NCBI GenBank assembly: GCA_031763025.1
Contig: JASSKH010000030.1
Span: forward strand, 4,455,495 to 4,519,494
DNA: 64,000 nt
Origin: Macrocystis pyrifera
Lineage: Eukaryota > Sar > Phaeophyceae > Laminariales > Laminariaceae
Direction: 5' to 3'
Part shown: piece after piece, positions 1 through 8,700 of the stretch
Layout: the number at the start of each line of letters is the position of its first letter
How positions within the stretch are numbered: position 1 is the first letter of the stretch
Program-made: the position numbers and the translations under genes
The notes under the pieces: generated by a model
The model's input: only the letters and a program-made list of their open reading frames with translations
Databases searched by the model: none
Told to the model about the DNA's origin: nothing

Positions 1-308
1 ACTTGGGAGGCGTGTCTTAGATAGAAAAACCAGCGGTTTCCCGAGCGAATCTAGGCAAACATCACACGTGAGTCCCAACGAGTACCTGCTCAATAGGCAA
101 ACCAAACAAGGGATACGAAGTGCCCCGACCTTGAACTTGACGGATGATTGATAGAAAAATCGACGTTGCAGAAGGAAGCAAGAACAACAAGAAGGAGAAG
201 ATGCTTGCATGCTGGGATATAGGGGCGGGGGGTGCACGCCAACGTTTTCTGAGGCTCCTGCCCACCAGAGGAGCTGCTTGTACACCACCCCAAAAGAAAG
301 GGAAGATC
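1..308. other. Left edge, no gene recognised
   Basis: I see no exon, RNA gene or recognisable repeat here. Small open frames exist on both strands but carry no recognisable motif. The 5' exons of the RING gene that continues at 1935 are not visible here and probably lie left of the window. Confidence 0.4.
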
Positions 309-836
309 CTTTTCAAGAACGAAAGTGTGCGCTTAAATTTAACACGGCGAGCAAATCGAAATTCATGGTCTGTATAAACCGGCGTCCCCGGTGGCTTGGT
401 AGGTGGTCAGCGTGCTTATCGAGATCGATTTCGTGGGTTCAAATCTCACCGAGTGCATGCTCGTAGGGACTTTTTCTTGCATAAAAAATTGACAAGCGGA
501 AAGCGCGAGAGCGTGAGTCAGCTACATTCGATGAAAACCGACGAGCACAACAGTGGGAATGCTGAACCCTATGCGCGACAAAAACTAAAGGCACGTACCG
601 GGGGGGAGAAGGGACGACACCTGTGACCACGGCCTGTCCATGAGAAGATCACTGAGGGTAAAACCTCCTACGAGTTAGGCTGGAAAGTAAAAGTGATGAT
701 TAAAAAAAAAAAAAATAAACTCTATCGAGGATGTATATAAGCTTCCGATAGAGATCTCGTATATGCGTAAGACCATGAATGAATTTCGATTCGCTCGCCG
801 TGTTTAATTTAAGCGCACGAATCCGTTCTTGAAAAG
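309..836. repeat. Inverted repeat flanking a SINE-1 copy
   Basis: A roughly 60-bp arm at about 309-370 (starting TTTTCAAGAACG) recurs in inverted orientation at about 774-836 (ending CGTTCTTGAAAA) with a few mismatches. The spacer is almost entirely the SINE at 381-716, plus a smaller palindrome, CTCTATCG...CGATAGAG, near 720-752. It may be a TIR element that acquired a SINE, or an inverted duplication around the insertion. Confidence 0.65.
381..716 (+). mobile_element. SINE-1 copy 1 (tRNA-derived)
   Basis: The head resembles a tRNA with RNA polymerase III promoter boxes. TGGCTTGGTAGG at about 391 matches the A box, and GGGTTCAAATC at about 437 matches the B box. A non-tRNA body follows (GCGAGAGCGTGAG, CCGGGGGGGAGAAGG, GGCTGGAAAGTAAAAG), and the element ends in an A-rich tail. 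The body and tail are shared with the copies at 5061, 37593(-), 38258(-), 40374 and 50440. No coding capacity; such elements depend on the reverse transcriptase of a LINE. Confidence 0.85.
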
Positions 837-1136
837 GTATTTATATATACTGGCTGGGTAGTTCCTCTAGAGGAGCTTTTCTGCATCACCCAATAAACGC
901 CTTTTTTTAAACCCTTTTAGAGCTGCGGTCCCGTTTTTGAGACGAAGAAGAATCTGAGTTGCTGGTCCCCAAAACACGGGAGTGCTGTCCAAAAAATTTT
1001 TTTTTTGTTTTTTTGTTTTTTTTTTTTGTTTACAATTTTTTTGTTTACAAAAGCGCTCGAATTCTTCTACCGAGTAGTTTGTCTCAAAGCGGAACTACTT
1101 TAATTTTGCCCCCCCCCAAAAAAAGGGCCGTAACTG
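837..1136. other. Non-coding, T-rich, with a MITE-B copy
   Basis: Holds a MITE-B copy (911-990), T runs around 995-1045 and a fragment near 1073-1100 resembling one MITE-B arm. No gene is visible. Confidence 0.5.
911..990. mobile_element. MITE-B copy 1
   Basis: Begins CCCTTTTAGAGCTGCGGTCCCG and ends with an inverted partner (GGTCCCCAAAACACGGGAGTGCTG). It is a diverged version of the imperfect palindrome best preserved at 9750-9843 and 31128-31218. Confidence 0.6.
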
Positions 1137-1243
1137 TTACGGGGGACGCATGGTAAATAGGACCAAATTTTGTTCGTAAAAAAAAGGTAAATATATAGGT
1201 TTTTGTCTGTACCGCAGGTCCTATTTACTGTGGCCCCCCGTAA
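1137..1243. mobile_element. MITE-A copy 1
   Basis: Termini TTACGGGGGAC and GGCCCCCCGTAA are inverted repeats that extend inward through TAAATAGGACC / GGTCCTATTTA. An AT-rich core (AAATATATAGG) lies between. The left flank lacks the TA seen beside most other copies. Confidence 0.8.
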
Positions 1244-1359
1244 TAACACGGTGCTGCAATCAACCCTTCTGGCATCCCAATGGTCTATGCGCGAGGTCTG
1301 TATTGGAAAATAGCAACGAAAAACCGATGAGGCATACCTATGCCTCATTGGGTATACTA

Positions 1360-1441
1360 TTACGGGATACACACAAAAATCTGTATATTTCTCTATTTTT
1401 AACAACAATATTTGGTCCTATTTACTCTAGGTCCCCCGTAA
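1360..1441. mobile_element. MITE-A copy 2, left arm truncated
   Basis: Starts TTACGGG but jumps directly to the core (ACACACAAAAATCTGTATATTTC). The right arm TTTACTCTAGGTCCCCCGTAA is complete. Probably a deletion derivative. Confidence 0.7.
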
Positions 1442-1611
1442 AAGCTGGTCACGTTGAGGAGTCCCCATCGGTCAGACGTAGTTCGGCCAAACATTGCTAG
1501 CCCTGTGTACGTACGTACGCACAGCAGTACGTAGCACGGGTCGCGCAACACAAGAAAGAAGAAAAATCACCGGGAAAATCTCGACGTGCGTAGTACGTAG
1601 TGAATAAATGT
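1442..1611. other. No feature recognised
   Basis: Short GTACGTACGTAC palindromic repeats lie near 1507-1518. No coding signal is seen. Confidence 0.4.
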
Positions 1612-1900
1612 GCAAGAGAAGGGATGAACAGACCAATGAAAATGCATGAAGGAATCAATGAATCAATCGACCAACAAATCATAGAATGCGCGAATGAATG
1701 AATAATCGAATGGATGGATGGATGGATGGGCGAATGGATGAACAAATGAATGAACGAACGAATGAAGGAATGAGCGAAGGAGTGAATGGATGAATGGATA
1801 GAATGAATGAACTCACCAACGGACGGACGGACGGACGAATGAATGAATGAATGAATGGATGGACGAACAGGCGAATGAACGGATAAATGAATTATTAATC
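1612..1900. repeat. Degenerate GAAT/GGAT/GGAC tetranucleotide array
   Basis: A long run of tetranucleotides dominated by GAAT, with local GGAT (about 1708-1730) and GGAC (about 1820-1840) patches. It ends just before the intron acceptor of the RING exon. Open frames across it are repeat artefacts. Confidence 0.85.
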
Positions 1901-1934
1901 AATGAATGCCAATGACGCCTCCTCCTGTGTCCAG

Positions 1935-4474
1935 GCCTGCCGAGAGGGACTCCTTCCGAGGAAGAATGGACGACCGCGGCGGCGTGCGTGGTGTGCTTCG
2001 GCGAGTACCTGCCCGGAGACAACCTGTGCCGCCTGCCTTGCCAACACACCTACCACACAGAGGTAAAAAAGAGCACATGGACTATATATATATATGTAGG
2101 CTATTCAAACGAAGCGAGCTGCTATTTTACGGGGGTCCGTAGTTAATGGGACCTAAAACCTACACATTCAACTAATTTTTCCTAAGAAAATTTGGTCCCA
2201 TTAACTACGGATCCCCGTAATATCGTTTTTGCGCGACCTGGCCTCCAAACTAACAGGTAGTGCGTTTGAACCTTGTTAGTAGTACTGCAGTCCCGTTTTC
2301 GGGACAAACTATTACGGGGGAACATAGTAAATAGGACCAAATATTGTGAGAAAAAAATTGTTAAATATATAGATTTAGGTTTTTGTGCGTACCGTAGGTC
2401 CTGTTTACTATGGTCCCCCGTAATACATACTATACCAGGTATTAAAGTTCCTTACTTTCGAGCTGGGCGAGGCCGGAGGTCTGAAACCCGGTTGTTGTCT
2501 TTCCGCGCCGCTCGGCCGAAATTCCGAGCGTATACTCGTACGTACATCTACTACGGGGGACCGTAGAAAATAGGACCTACGGTACACACAAAAACCTATA
2601 TATTTCCCCTATTTTTACTGACAATATTTGGTCCTCGTTACTATGGCCCCTCATAATACCAGGTACCTGGTAGTATTTTTTTGGGCGTTGTTTTTGTCAT
2701 CCGACCAATGTTGGACGAGCAGCGTGAAAGATGAGCTCCAATGTGGATTGATCACTGAAGCCCAGTCTGATGTTATTAAAAAAACGGGAGACGCTTACTC
2801 AGCCAAGACAAAACGTTCGAAGTGTACCTTTTGTATCTCTGGTCAGACTCACGAGAAAGAACTGAAATATATCTCCTCCGCCGGCCGGAAGGAGGAGTAA
2901 AATAAAACCCAAGGGAAAAAACCAAAAACCTCCCGAAAAAGGAAAACCTATCTATTACGGGCGGGACCGTGGTAAATAGGACCAAATATTGCTAGTAAAT
3001 ATGGGGAAACGTTGTAGGTTTTTGTGTGTACCGTAGGTCCTATTTCGTCTCCCCGAATTCGAAAAATAAATAATTACCTCTATTTTCGTAATAATAATGT
3101 CGGAAGGCAAGCATAATAAATACGTAATAATAATAATAATAATAATAATAATTGTCGAAGCAATAGACTATTGTTGTGTCTATTGTCCAGAGTGTGCTCA
3201 TCATACAACAAACTCGGGATCTCTTGTATTAACAATAAGACTTTAAGGTATTTCTCTTCGTACTTTCAGTCCTTCTTTCCATTTTTCTTCTTTCGTTTCG
3301 TATGCGTGCATGTACTCCGAGCACGGTTCCGCGGGCGGGCGCGGCACCGTCGCGGGTGTCAGCGGGTGCCGGCGGGTAGAGGGGGAGTTGCAAGGAAACT
3401 ATGGTCCCCGGTAATAGCATAGATGGCACGAAGTCTTACTCTCCCTTCTGTGCCTGGTAGAGTCCTGCTTAATTAAAGCCCCTCTTGGGTGTTGGAAGAT
3501 ATATCGCGATCAACACAGCGGTAACTTTAGTGTTGTCATTCCGTCTACATACGAGCAGCGTGAGCAAACAGCAGCAGTACAGGCAGGGTGATCGTGTTGC
3601 CTGCGTTCGTGCCTTGCGGCTTATTACGTTGTGCCTCGGACACCGATTTGTTATCATCCCCCAATCGATCACGCAGTGGCCCCGCTGCCGTAATCGTCAA
3701 TTCTGCTCGTCAAATTTACATACCCTTCTTGTGAGGTCACAAAAGGGGTTTGTAAACCTCTGTCTGCTTTTGGGATCTGCCGATACCCTTGCTCTTTCCT
3801 GTCCTCACTTTCATGCATACATGCTCCTCTAACTTTCGCTGTCAGTTCCTGAGCTTGTTGTGTTCGGGGGGGGTGTATAGAAGGGATAACCTCTCAGTCA
3901 GCGACTGGCTGAGTAAGTAGGCCAACCAAAATATAGGTAACTCCCGCTCTATGTAACAACCGACAGTTTTGCTACGCAAAGTCATTTTTAAAAAAAAACG
4001 CATTGGATGTACCTGGTATGCCTTGTTCCGCCCCCACCAGCGCACACACAGTTCATTGACGACAGTGACTACAGATCCGCCAGCGCGAGTCACCTTTTCC
4101 TATTAATAGCGTTAATAACGCATGTCCTATTTCATCTGCAGAGTTAAGGCATGCCCTTATTTTTATCTGCGGTAGTACCGGTCCGTCATCTCGTGGACCG
4201 AGCAAAGAAGGACGTGGGTACACGAGGCAACGACAACTGTTGTTGAAAAACATGTCTGGCTTGAGCCGTAGACAGTGTCGCCGCCCGCCCCCCGCCCCCC
4301 CCCCCCCCCCCCCCCCCCCCTTCCGCCGACGTATAAAACCTCGATAAGGAAAATCACGACGAAAGTGAAGTACACCCCGCTATTGCTTCGTCTCTTTACC
4401 ACGCTGCTTCCCCCGCCCCCCCCCCTTCCCCCCCGCCGCCTCCATCTCCGTCCACGTTTCCCCCCCCCCCCTCC

Positions 4475-4506
<32 letters not shown>

Positions 4507-4909
4507 CGAGGGTCTATGGTCACACGACTACGGCCATGCATGATAATGAGTACACCCTCTCCCCCCCCCCTCCCGGTCCCCCCCTTCCCGACCCCCACCT
4601 ACGCCCGTCGAAAAAAATTGCTCTGTGCGCTGTTTTTTTGTCGAATGCCGGATTTCGGGCGTCGAACGTCGCATGATGCACCGACCCACCACCAACTATT
4701 GATACGAGCAGTGCATTGACGAGTGGCTGGACAAAGCAAAACACCCCTGCTGCCCCATGTGCAAGGTCGATCTCTTGGCTCTCTACCATGAAACCAGCGG
4801 TAGCGGCGGCGGCGGCGGCAGCGGCGACACTGTGCTAACAACAGCGAGCGATACCGCCAACAATGATAGCAACAGCAACAACAACAACAATACACAACAT
4901 GCTTCTTGA
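1935..4909 (+). CDS. RING-H2 zinc-finger protein (E3 ligase type), 3' two exons
   Basis: Exon at 1935-2062 and terminal exon at 4712-4909 together encode one RING-H2 domain. The first exon gives CVVC (ligands 1-2), then CQHTYH (Cys3, His4, His5) and ends after T-E. The second opens with Cys6 in CIDEWL and supplies CPMC (ligands 7-8), so the C3H2C3 spacing is exact across the junction. Splice sites are GAG|GTAAAA and GAGCAG|TGC, phase 0. The upstream exon is entered through CTCCTGTGTCCAG|G, with an in-frame stop at 1913 on the intron side. After the RING come a Gly/Ser stretch and an Asn-rich tail ending at TGA 4907-4909. RING-H2 proteins usually recruit a ubiquitin-conjugating enzyme. The N-terminal part was not found, so substrate and location are unknown. 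Pro before Cys6's helix and a Trp in CIDEWL fit the classical fold. The 2.65-kb intron is filled with MITE-A copies and homopolymers. Confidence 0.82.
2127..2220. mobile_element. MITE-A copy 3
   Basis: TTACGGGGGTCCGTAGTTAA at the left is mirrored by TTAACTACGGATCCCCGTAA at the right. Lies in the RING intron, 65 bp past the donor. The core differs from other copies (CTACACATTCAACTAATTTTT). Confidence 0.85.
2279..2309. mobile_element. MITE-B half, interrupted by MITE-A
   Basis: ACTGCAGTCCCG followed by TTTTCGGGACAAACT is the left arm of MITE-B. It runs directly into the TA that flanks MITE-A copy 4. A matching right arm beyond 2425 is not recognisable. Confidence 0.5.
2312..2423. mobile_element. 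MITE-A copy 4
   Basis: Terminal TTACGGGGGAAC and GGTCCCCCGTAA with TA on both sides (2310-2311 and 2424-2425). Subterminal arms read TAGTAAATAGGACC / GGTCCTGTTTACTA. Confidence 0.88.
2551..2656. mobile_element. MITE-A copy 5
   Basis: CTACGGGGGACCGTAG on the left and CTATGGCCCCTCATAA on the right, flanked by TA on both sides. Both termini carry single-base changes, so this copy looks older. Confidence 0.8.
2955..3055. mobile_element. MITE-A copy 6, degenerate right end
   Basis: Left end TTACGGGCGGGACCGTGG with a preceding TA. The core and GTACCGTAGGTCCTATTT are kept, but the right terminus decays to CTCCCCGAA. A further right-end scrap (ATGGTCCCCGGTAATA) lies near 3401-3416. Confidence 0.7.
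3056..4275. other. RING-gene intron, middle part
   Basis: Contains an ATA/TAA trinucleotide run at about 3121-3154 and a GC-rich patch near 3315-3380 (GCGGGCGGGCGCGG). I found no exon: the RING is complete with the two flanking exons. Confidence 0.55.
4276..4570. repeat. Poly-C tracts with a Repeat-C end
   Basis: C runs at about 4288-4320, 4411-4440 and 4459-4505. The last abuts a minus-strand Repeat-C start (CGAGGGTCTATGGTCACACG, then ACTACGGCCATGCATGATAA). Proline-rich open frames across this stretch are homopolymer artefacts inside an intron. Confidence 0.7.
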
Positions 4910-5060
4910 CCTGTTCGACGAGAAAAAAATGCTGCTGTAGATGAAACTGTTACACTGCTGCTTCTACAGATCATGATCTATCTGTCCACAGATCATGATC
5001 TGTCTGTCTGAGATGTGCAAATTGTTTGTACTTTTCGTTTATATCTAGCACCTATATAGA

Positions 5061-5390
5061 GGCGCCCCCGGCGGCTTGGTAGGTGGTCCGCGTGTCTATC
5101 AAGATCAATTTCGTGGGTTCGAGTCTCGCCGAGTGCATATGCTCGTATGAGGGACTTTTTTCTTGCATAAAAAGTCGACTAGCAGAAAGTGCGAGAGCGT
5201 AGGTTAGGTGCATTCCATGAAAATCGACGAGCAGCGGGAATGCTGAACCCTATGCGTGACGGCAAAGGTAGAAGCATGTACCGGGGGGGAGAAGGGACGA
5301 CACCTGTGACCACGGCTTGTCCAGAAAGATCGCTGAGGGTAAAACCTCCTACGAGTTAGGCTGGAAAGTAAAAGTGATGGTTTAAAATAT
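5061..5390 (+). mobile_element. SINE-1 copy 2
   Basis: Starts GGCGCCCCCGGCGGCTTGG. The B box reads GGGTTCGAGTC. Body motifs follow in order, down to GGCTGGAAAGTAAAAGTGATGG and a short TTTAAAA tail. It lies 150 bp past the stop of the RING gene, in its probable 3' UTR or flank. Confidence 0.85.
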
Positions 5391-5599
5391 ACAGGCCATG
5401 GGATTTGTTCGTTGGAGCGATTCCCTAGCGGTACTAATGCCTTGCGAGTAGTACTAATGACTCACTAATAGTACTAATGACTTGCTATAGTAGTATCAAT
5501 GACTTACTAGTAGTACTACTGACTTGCTTACAGTGCTAATAGTACTAATAGTATGGAACTCTTCAGGTGATGATAGATTGAAGGCATGGCGGGATGCCT

Positions 5600-5600
<1 letters not shown>
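5391..5600. repeat. Degenerate AGTACTAATGACT tandem repeat
   Basis: Between about 5430 and 5545 a motif of about 22 bp (AGTACTAATGACTTGCTA) repeats five or six times with variation. No coding signal. Confidence 0.6.

Positions 5601-5673
<73 letters not shown>
5601..5673 (+). repeat. 73-nt uninterrupted C homopolymer
   Basis: Every base from 5601 to 5673 is C. It sits upstream of a Repeat-C copy, as other G/C tracts in this window do. Confidence 0.95.
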
Positions 5674-5675
<2 letters not shown>

Positions 5676-5754
5676 ACGGCTTGGCTTTGGGCAAGGCGGA
5701 CGTTGTGTTTGATGGTGTCGCTTGATGGGCCGGAGGCGGGGCGTGGCGGGAGGG

Positions 5755-5990
5755 GGGCGTGCAGTACGCTCATGTCATGCATGGCGGGCGAGTCGGACGT
5801 TTTTTTCATGGCGTTGGCGTACTCAATTGTTGGGCATGGCCGTGGTAGTAAGCGACCATAGACTCTAGCACCCCTATGAACGCCGGGACGGAGCATGCCG
5901 TCGGGTTTCCACTGGCCAGGCAGACATTGATCGCTTGCCCCAAGCGCGAAGCGCCGTGCGGTGTTCGGTGAGTTGCATGAAGAATGAGCT
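5755..5990 (+). repeat. Repeat-C copy (long variant)
   Basis: Runs from CTCATGTCATGCATGG through GCCGGGACGGAGCATG, CAGGCAGACATTG and CCAAGCGCGAAGCGCCGTG to GTTGCATGAAGAATGAGCTGCA. It differs from the copy at 10240 by an extra segment after CATGGCGGGCG. Confidence 0.75.
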
Positions 5991-6186
5991 GCATGCATTA
6001 TCTACATTATCTACTAAGAACCACTGTGAGGCAGATATCCTTGGGTATGGATGACAGTGTCGAGGGCAGCGAGGGGGGCGGGGGGCTCAAAAGGTTTTGC
6101 GTCCAGCCTCGTTCGTCCCTGGATGATTGAATGACGGTGGCGGTAGTGAATCGCGTGGTACTGGTGGCGGCGTTAAGTCTGAACCA

Positions 6187-6430
6187 ATTACAGCTTCTAG
6201 TTGTGGTGTTGTGTGGTTTGATATGGTACGGTGCGGTGTGGTTCGGTTTTGCTCTTGGTTTTGGTTTGGATTTGGTTTGGTGTGGTTTGGTTTGATTTGG
6301 TTTGGTCTGGTTTGATTTAGTTTGATTTGATTTGGGTTTGGTTTGGTTTGGTTTGGTTTGGTTTGGTTTGGTTTGGTTACGCTTGATTGGGTTCGGTAAG
6401 GCTCGTTAAGGTTCGGTTAGGCGAGGTGGG
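6187..6430 (+). repeat. TTTGG / GGTTT pentanucleotide array
   Basis: A degenerate G/T-rich array that becomes regular GGTTT units at about 6340-6376. Not telomeric in form: it is internal and imperfect. Confidence 0.85.
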
Positions 6431-6735
6431 GTTTTCTATAGAGAGATGTGGCGTGTGGTATGGTATGGCGAATGAGGCACTCTGCACTACAGTAGTGTGG
6501 TGTGGCGTGGTGGGGTGTATAATATATACCAGGGTACAAGACAGGAGGCCCTATATATACCCAAGAAACTAAGAAATGAAAAGATTGGCTCAGGCTGGAT
6601 TGATTGTTCGATTTCTTATTCTGGCGAAAGGTGGATTGTACACTAAATTCAGTATATAAGACCTCACAAAGTGCTTACCCCGGCAGTTGTTTCCCTGTAA
6701 ACCTCGCCCTGGCTTCTCAGTGCTTTGTTTTCTTA
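6431..6735. other. No feature recognised
   Basis: About 300 bp without a recognisable gene or repeat. Confidence 0.4.
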
Positions 6736-6840
6736 TTACGGGGGTCCATAGTTAACGGGACCAAATTTTGTTAGTAAAAATTGGCAAATATATAGGTTTT
6801 TATGTACATCATAGGTCCTGTTAACTATGGACCCCCGTAA
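6736..6840. mobile_element. MITE-A copy 7 (best preserved)
   Basis: TTACGGGGGTCCATAGTTAA at the left is an almost exact inverse of TTAACTATGGACCCCCGTAA at the right, with TA on both sides. The core carries AAATATATAGGTTTTTATG. Confidence 0.92.
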
Positions 6841-6957
6841 TAATATTGATAGAGTATACCAGTATGAAATAGGCGTCCTGTACTCGACAGGGTGTGTGCG
6901 CTTGCTCTCAGCATGCTACTTTTGCGCTGCATGGTTTTAAACAAGATGAGGCGCGGG

Positions 6958-7095
6958 AGGGGGGGGGGGGGGGGGGGGGATGTACTCATTGTCATGCATG
7001 GCCGTAGTCGTATGACCGTAGACCCTCGCATCATCCCTCCAATACCGGGACGGAGCGCGTCGGGTTTTCACCGACCAGGCAGACAATGATTGCGG
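6958..7095 (+). repeat. Repeat-C copy with G tract
   Basis: A G tract (6958-6979) leads into TGTACTCATTGTCATGCATG, then CCGTAGTCGTATGACCGTAG, GCGTCGGGTTTTCACCGACC and AGGCAGACAATG. The 3' part (GCGCGAAGCGCC) is missing. Confidence 0.8.
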
Positions 7096-7107
7096 GATGG
7101 GGGGTGG

Positions 7108-7330
7108 GGGGGAACTCATGCTCTGAACGGAGGGGGGCAGGTGTGCTCATGTCATACACGGCCGCAGTCGCAGGACCGTAGACCGGGAGGGGGGAGTGTA
7201 CACTCATGCCATCCATGGCCGTAGTCGTATGACCATAGATAAGCCCTCGCATCCCTACAATGCCTGCCGGGTATCGGGACGGAGCCCGTCGGGTTTCCAC
7301 CGATCGGGCAGGCATTGCGAGAGGAGAGGG
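7108..7330 (+). repeat. Repeat-C copy, partly doubled
   Basis: The start module (TCATGTCATACACGGCCGCAG, then again TCATGCCATCCATGGCCGTAG) occurs twice. The block CGGGACGGAGCCCGTCGGGT and GGGCAGGCATTGCGAGAGG follows. Probably two copies joined. Confidence 0.7.
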
Positions 7331-7467
7331 GTCAGTGCAGAGAAGCATGCTAGCCATATGCCAAGACCACTGAGTGAGCTGTTTTGTAGCAATCAGTGCA
7401 GTACTGAATATTCAGTTATATATATATCACTCTGGGGTTATGTTTAAGGTGTGCACACCTAACAAAG

Positions 7468-7519
<52 letters not shown>

Positions 7520-7936
7520 GTATTGCTTCGGGGCTGAGCTTGCTGACGCTCTTCCTTACGGATATAGTGCTTCCTTAAGCTCCGCGGTCACCGCCTACCC
7601 CGCTTTCGTGGACTTGCACCGCCGAAACGTGGAACTATACCGCAAACTACTGTACTGTAGCATAAAACGCAACGGTGTACCGCTATTGTTGGATATTATG
7701 TACACGAAAAGCTTCTTTTTTTTTTTGTTCTTTAACTTTTTTCACGTGTCAGAAAACGGTATATACACGGGGATGTGTACCGACGTTTCGATTACTTTTT
7801 CGTGGACTTTGTTGCACTGCCGAAACGCGGAATTATTTCGCGGAGACGCGACCCCGAGATTGAGGGCTCGTCCATGCATTCGAGCAGTGAGTTCTAGATA
7901 CAGCCTTCATTTTGGGTTGGAGAATTGATGTTTCTA
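7331..7936 (+). repeat. TGC/CTG trinucleotide run and a small dispersed repeat
   Basis: A pure TGC run spans about 7468-7518. Two related segments follow: TTTCGTGGACTTGCACCGCC at about 7604 and TTTTTCGTGGACTTTGTTGC at about 7796, each continuing GAAACG(T/C)GGAA. The 184-codon frame across this region owes its length to the Leu-coding run and has no recognisable domain. Confidence 0.6.
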
Positions 7937-8042
7937 TTACGGGGGACCATAGTAAATAGGACCGCAAATTGTTGGTGAACATAGGGAAATATATAGGCTT
8001 TTGTGTGTACTGTAGGTCCTATTTACTGTGGTCCTCCCGTAG
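7937..8042. mobile_element. MITE-A copy 8
   Basis: TTACGGGGGACCATAG ... CTGTGGTCCTCCCGTAG with TA on both sides. The right end carries one changed terminal base. Confidence 0.88.
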
Positions 8043-8310
8043 TATTAATAGAAACAAAACTTGCTCCGCACGCACGCGCACGTCGTTTGGGGAAGAGAGG
8101 TCGCATCCGTCACCCACATACATACACGATCTATTCCCACAGGGTACTGCTGTAGACCTTTGAGGCCCGCTGAAGCACAAGCAGAGGTGATTCATTCATC
8201 ACCTGTTACAATCTACTCTGTATAATCTCCCATCCTTCCCGAATGGGGGGAGCCGCATGTTGATCTCTGCACGCGACCCGGCACGTGTTTCCTGGGTCGG
8301 ATTTGTACTA
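8043..8310. other. No feature recognised
   Basis: Spacer between two MITE-A copies without coding signal. Confidence 0.4.
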
Positions 8311-8417
8311 TTACAGGGGACCATAGTAAAGAGGACCAAATGTTTGTCAGTCAAAATAGGGAAATATGTAGGTTTTTGTGTGTACCGTAGGTCCTATTTT
8401 CTATGGCCCTCCCGTAA
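8311..8417. mobile_element. MITE-A copy 9
   Basis: TTACAGGGGACCATAG and CTATGGCCCTCCCGTAA flanked by TA. It abuts the 3' side of the ORF-bearing repeat at 8430-8700. Confidence 0.87.
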
Positions 8418-8429
8418 TAATTTATACCG

Positions 8430-8700
8430 GTATTGTTTTTGCCCTCGACGAAATGCATTCGAGCGCTGCTCTCAGTGTGCTCTTGATTTTTTTTTTTGGG
8501 GGGGCAGTCGCAGTTGGAGTTGGTGAGAGTGACGAGAGAGACCGGTCGGCGCCGACACAAAACGGCACCCCAGCAGGCGGGGTTTGGCTGAGACTGAGCG
8601 TCTGCGTGCTGACTATCGGTGCTACTCCTGGTCGTACTGGGCGGGGATATGGGATATCCGTCGTGGTTCGTGAAGGACATTCGACATGCTGGAAAAGGAC
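8430..8700 (-). pseudogene. ORF-bearing dispersed repeat, frameshifted copy
   Basis: On - this matches 56312-56575 on + over about 260 bp. Shared peptides are STDSQHADAQS, CWGAV, SLSPTPTAT-like and SARMHF(V/I)EG. Here the peptides fall in different frames: one extra base just after the CWGAV codons shifts the frame, and the T/A homopolymer near 8490 shifts it back. The family is unknown to me. Conservation of the peptide across two copies suggests that the ancestor coded for protein. A roughly 20-bp tandem duplication (AAGGACATTCGACATGCT) lies at its 5' side, about 8672-8715. Confidence 0.55.

Noticed and set aside
381..455. A genuine tRNA gene
   Set aside because: A and B boxes are present, but the sequence continues into the same body and A-rich tail in every copy and the cloverleaf is poor; it is a SINE head.
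4275..4676. 133-codon proline-rich frame on +
   Set aside because: It is produced by C homopolymers inside the RING-gene intron and crosses a Repeat-C end.
5528..5998. 156-codon frame on - with a Gly run
   Set aside because: The Gly run is the 73-nt C tract read backwards and the rest is Repeat-C; similar frames appear wherever Repeat-C meets a C/G tract.
7374..7928. 184-codon frame with a Leu run that could look like a signal or membrane segment
   Set aside because: The Leu run is a TGC microsatellite, the flanks contain dispersed repeat, and no domain or splice logic supports a gene.
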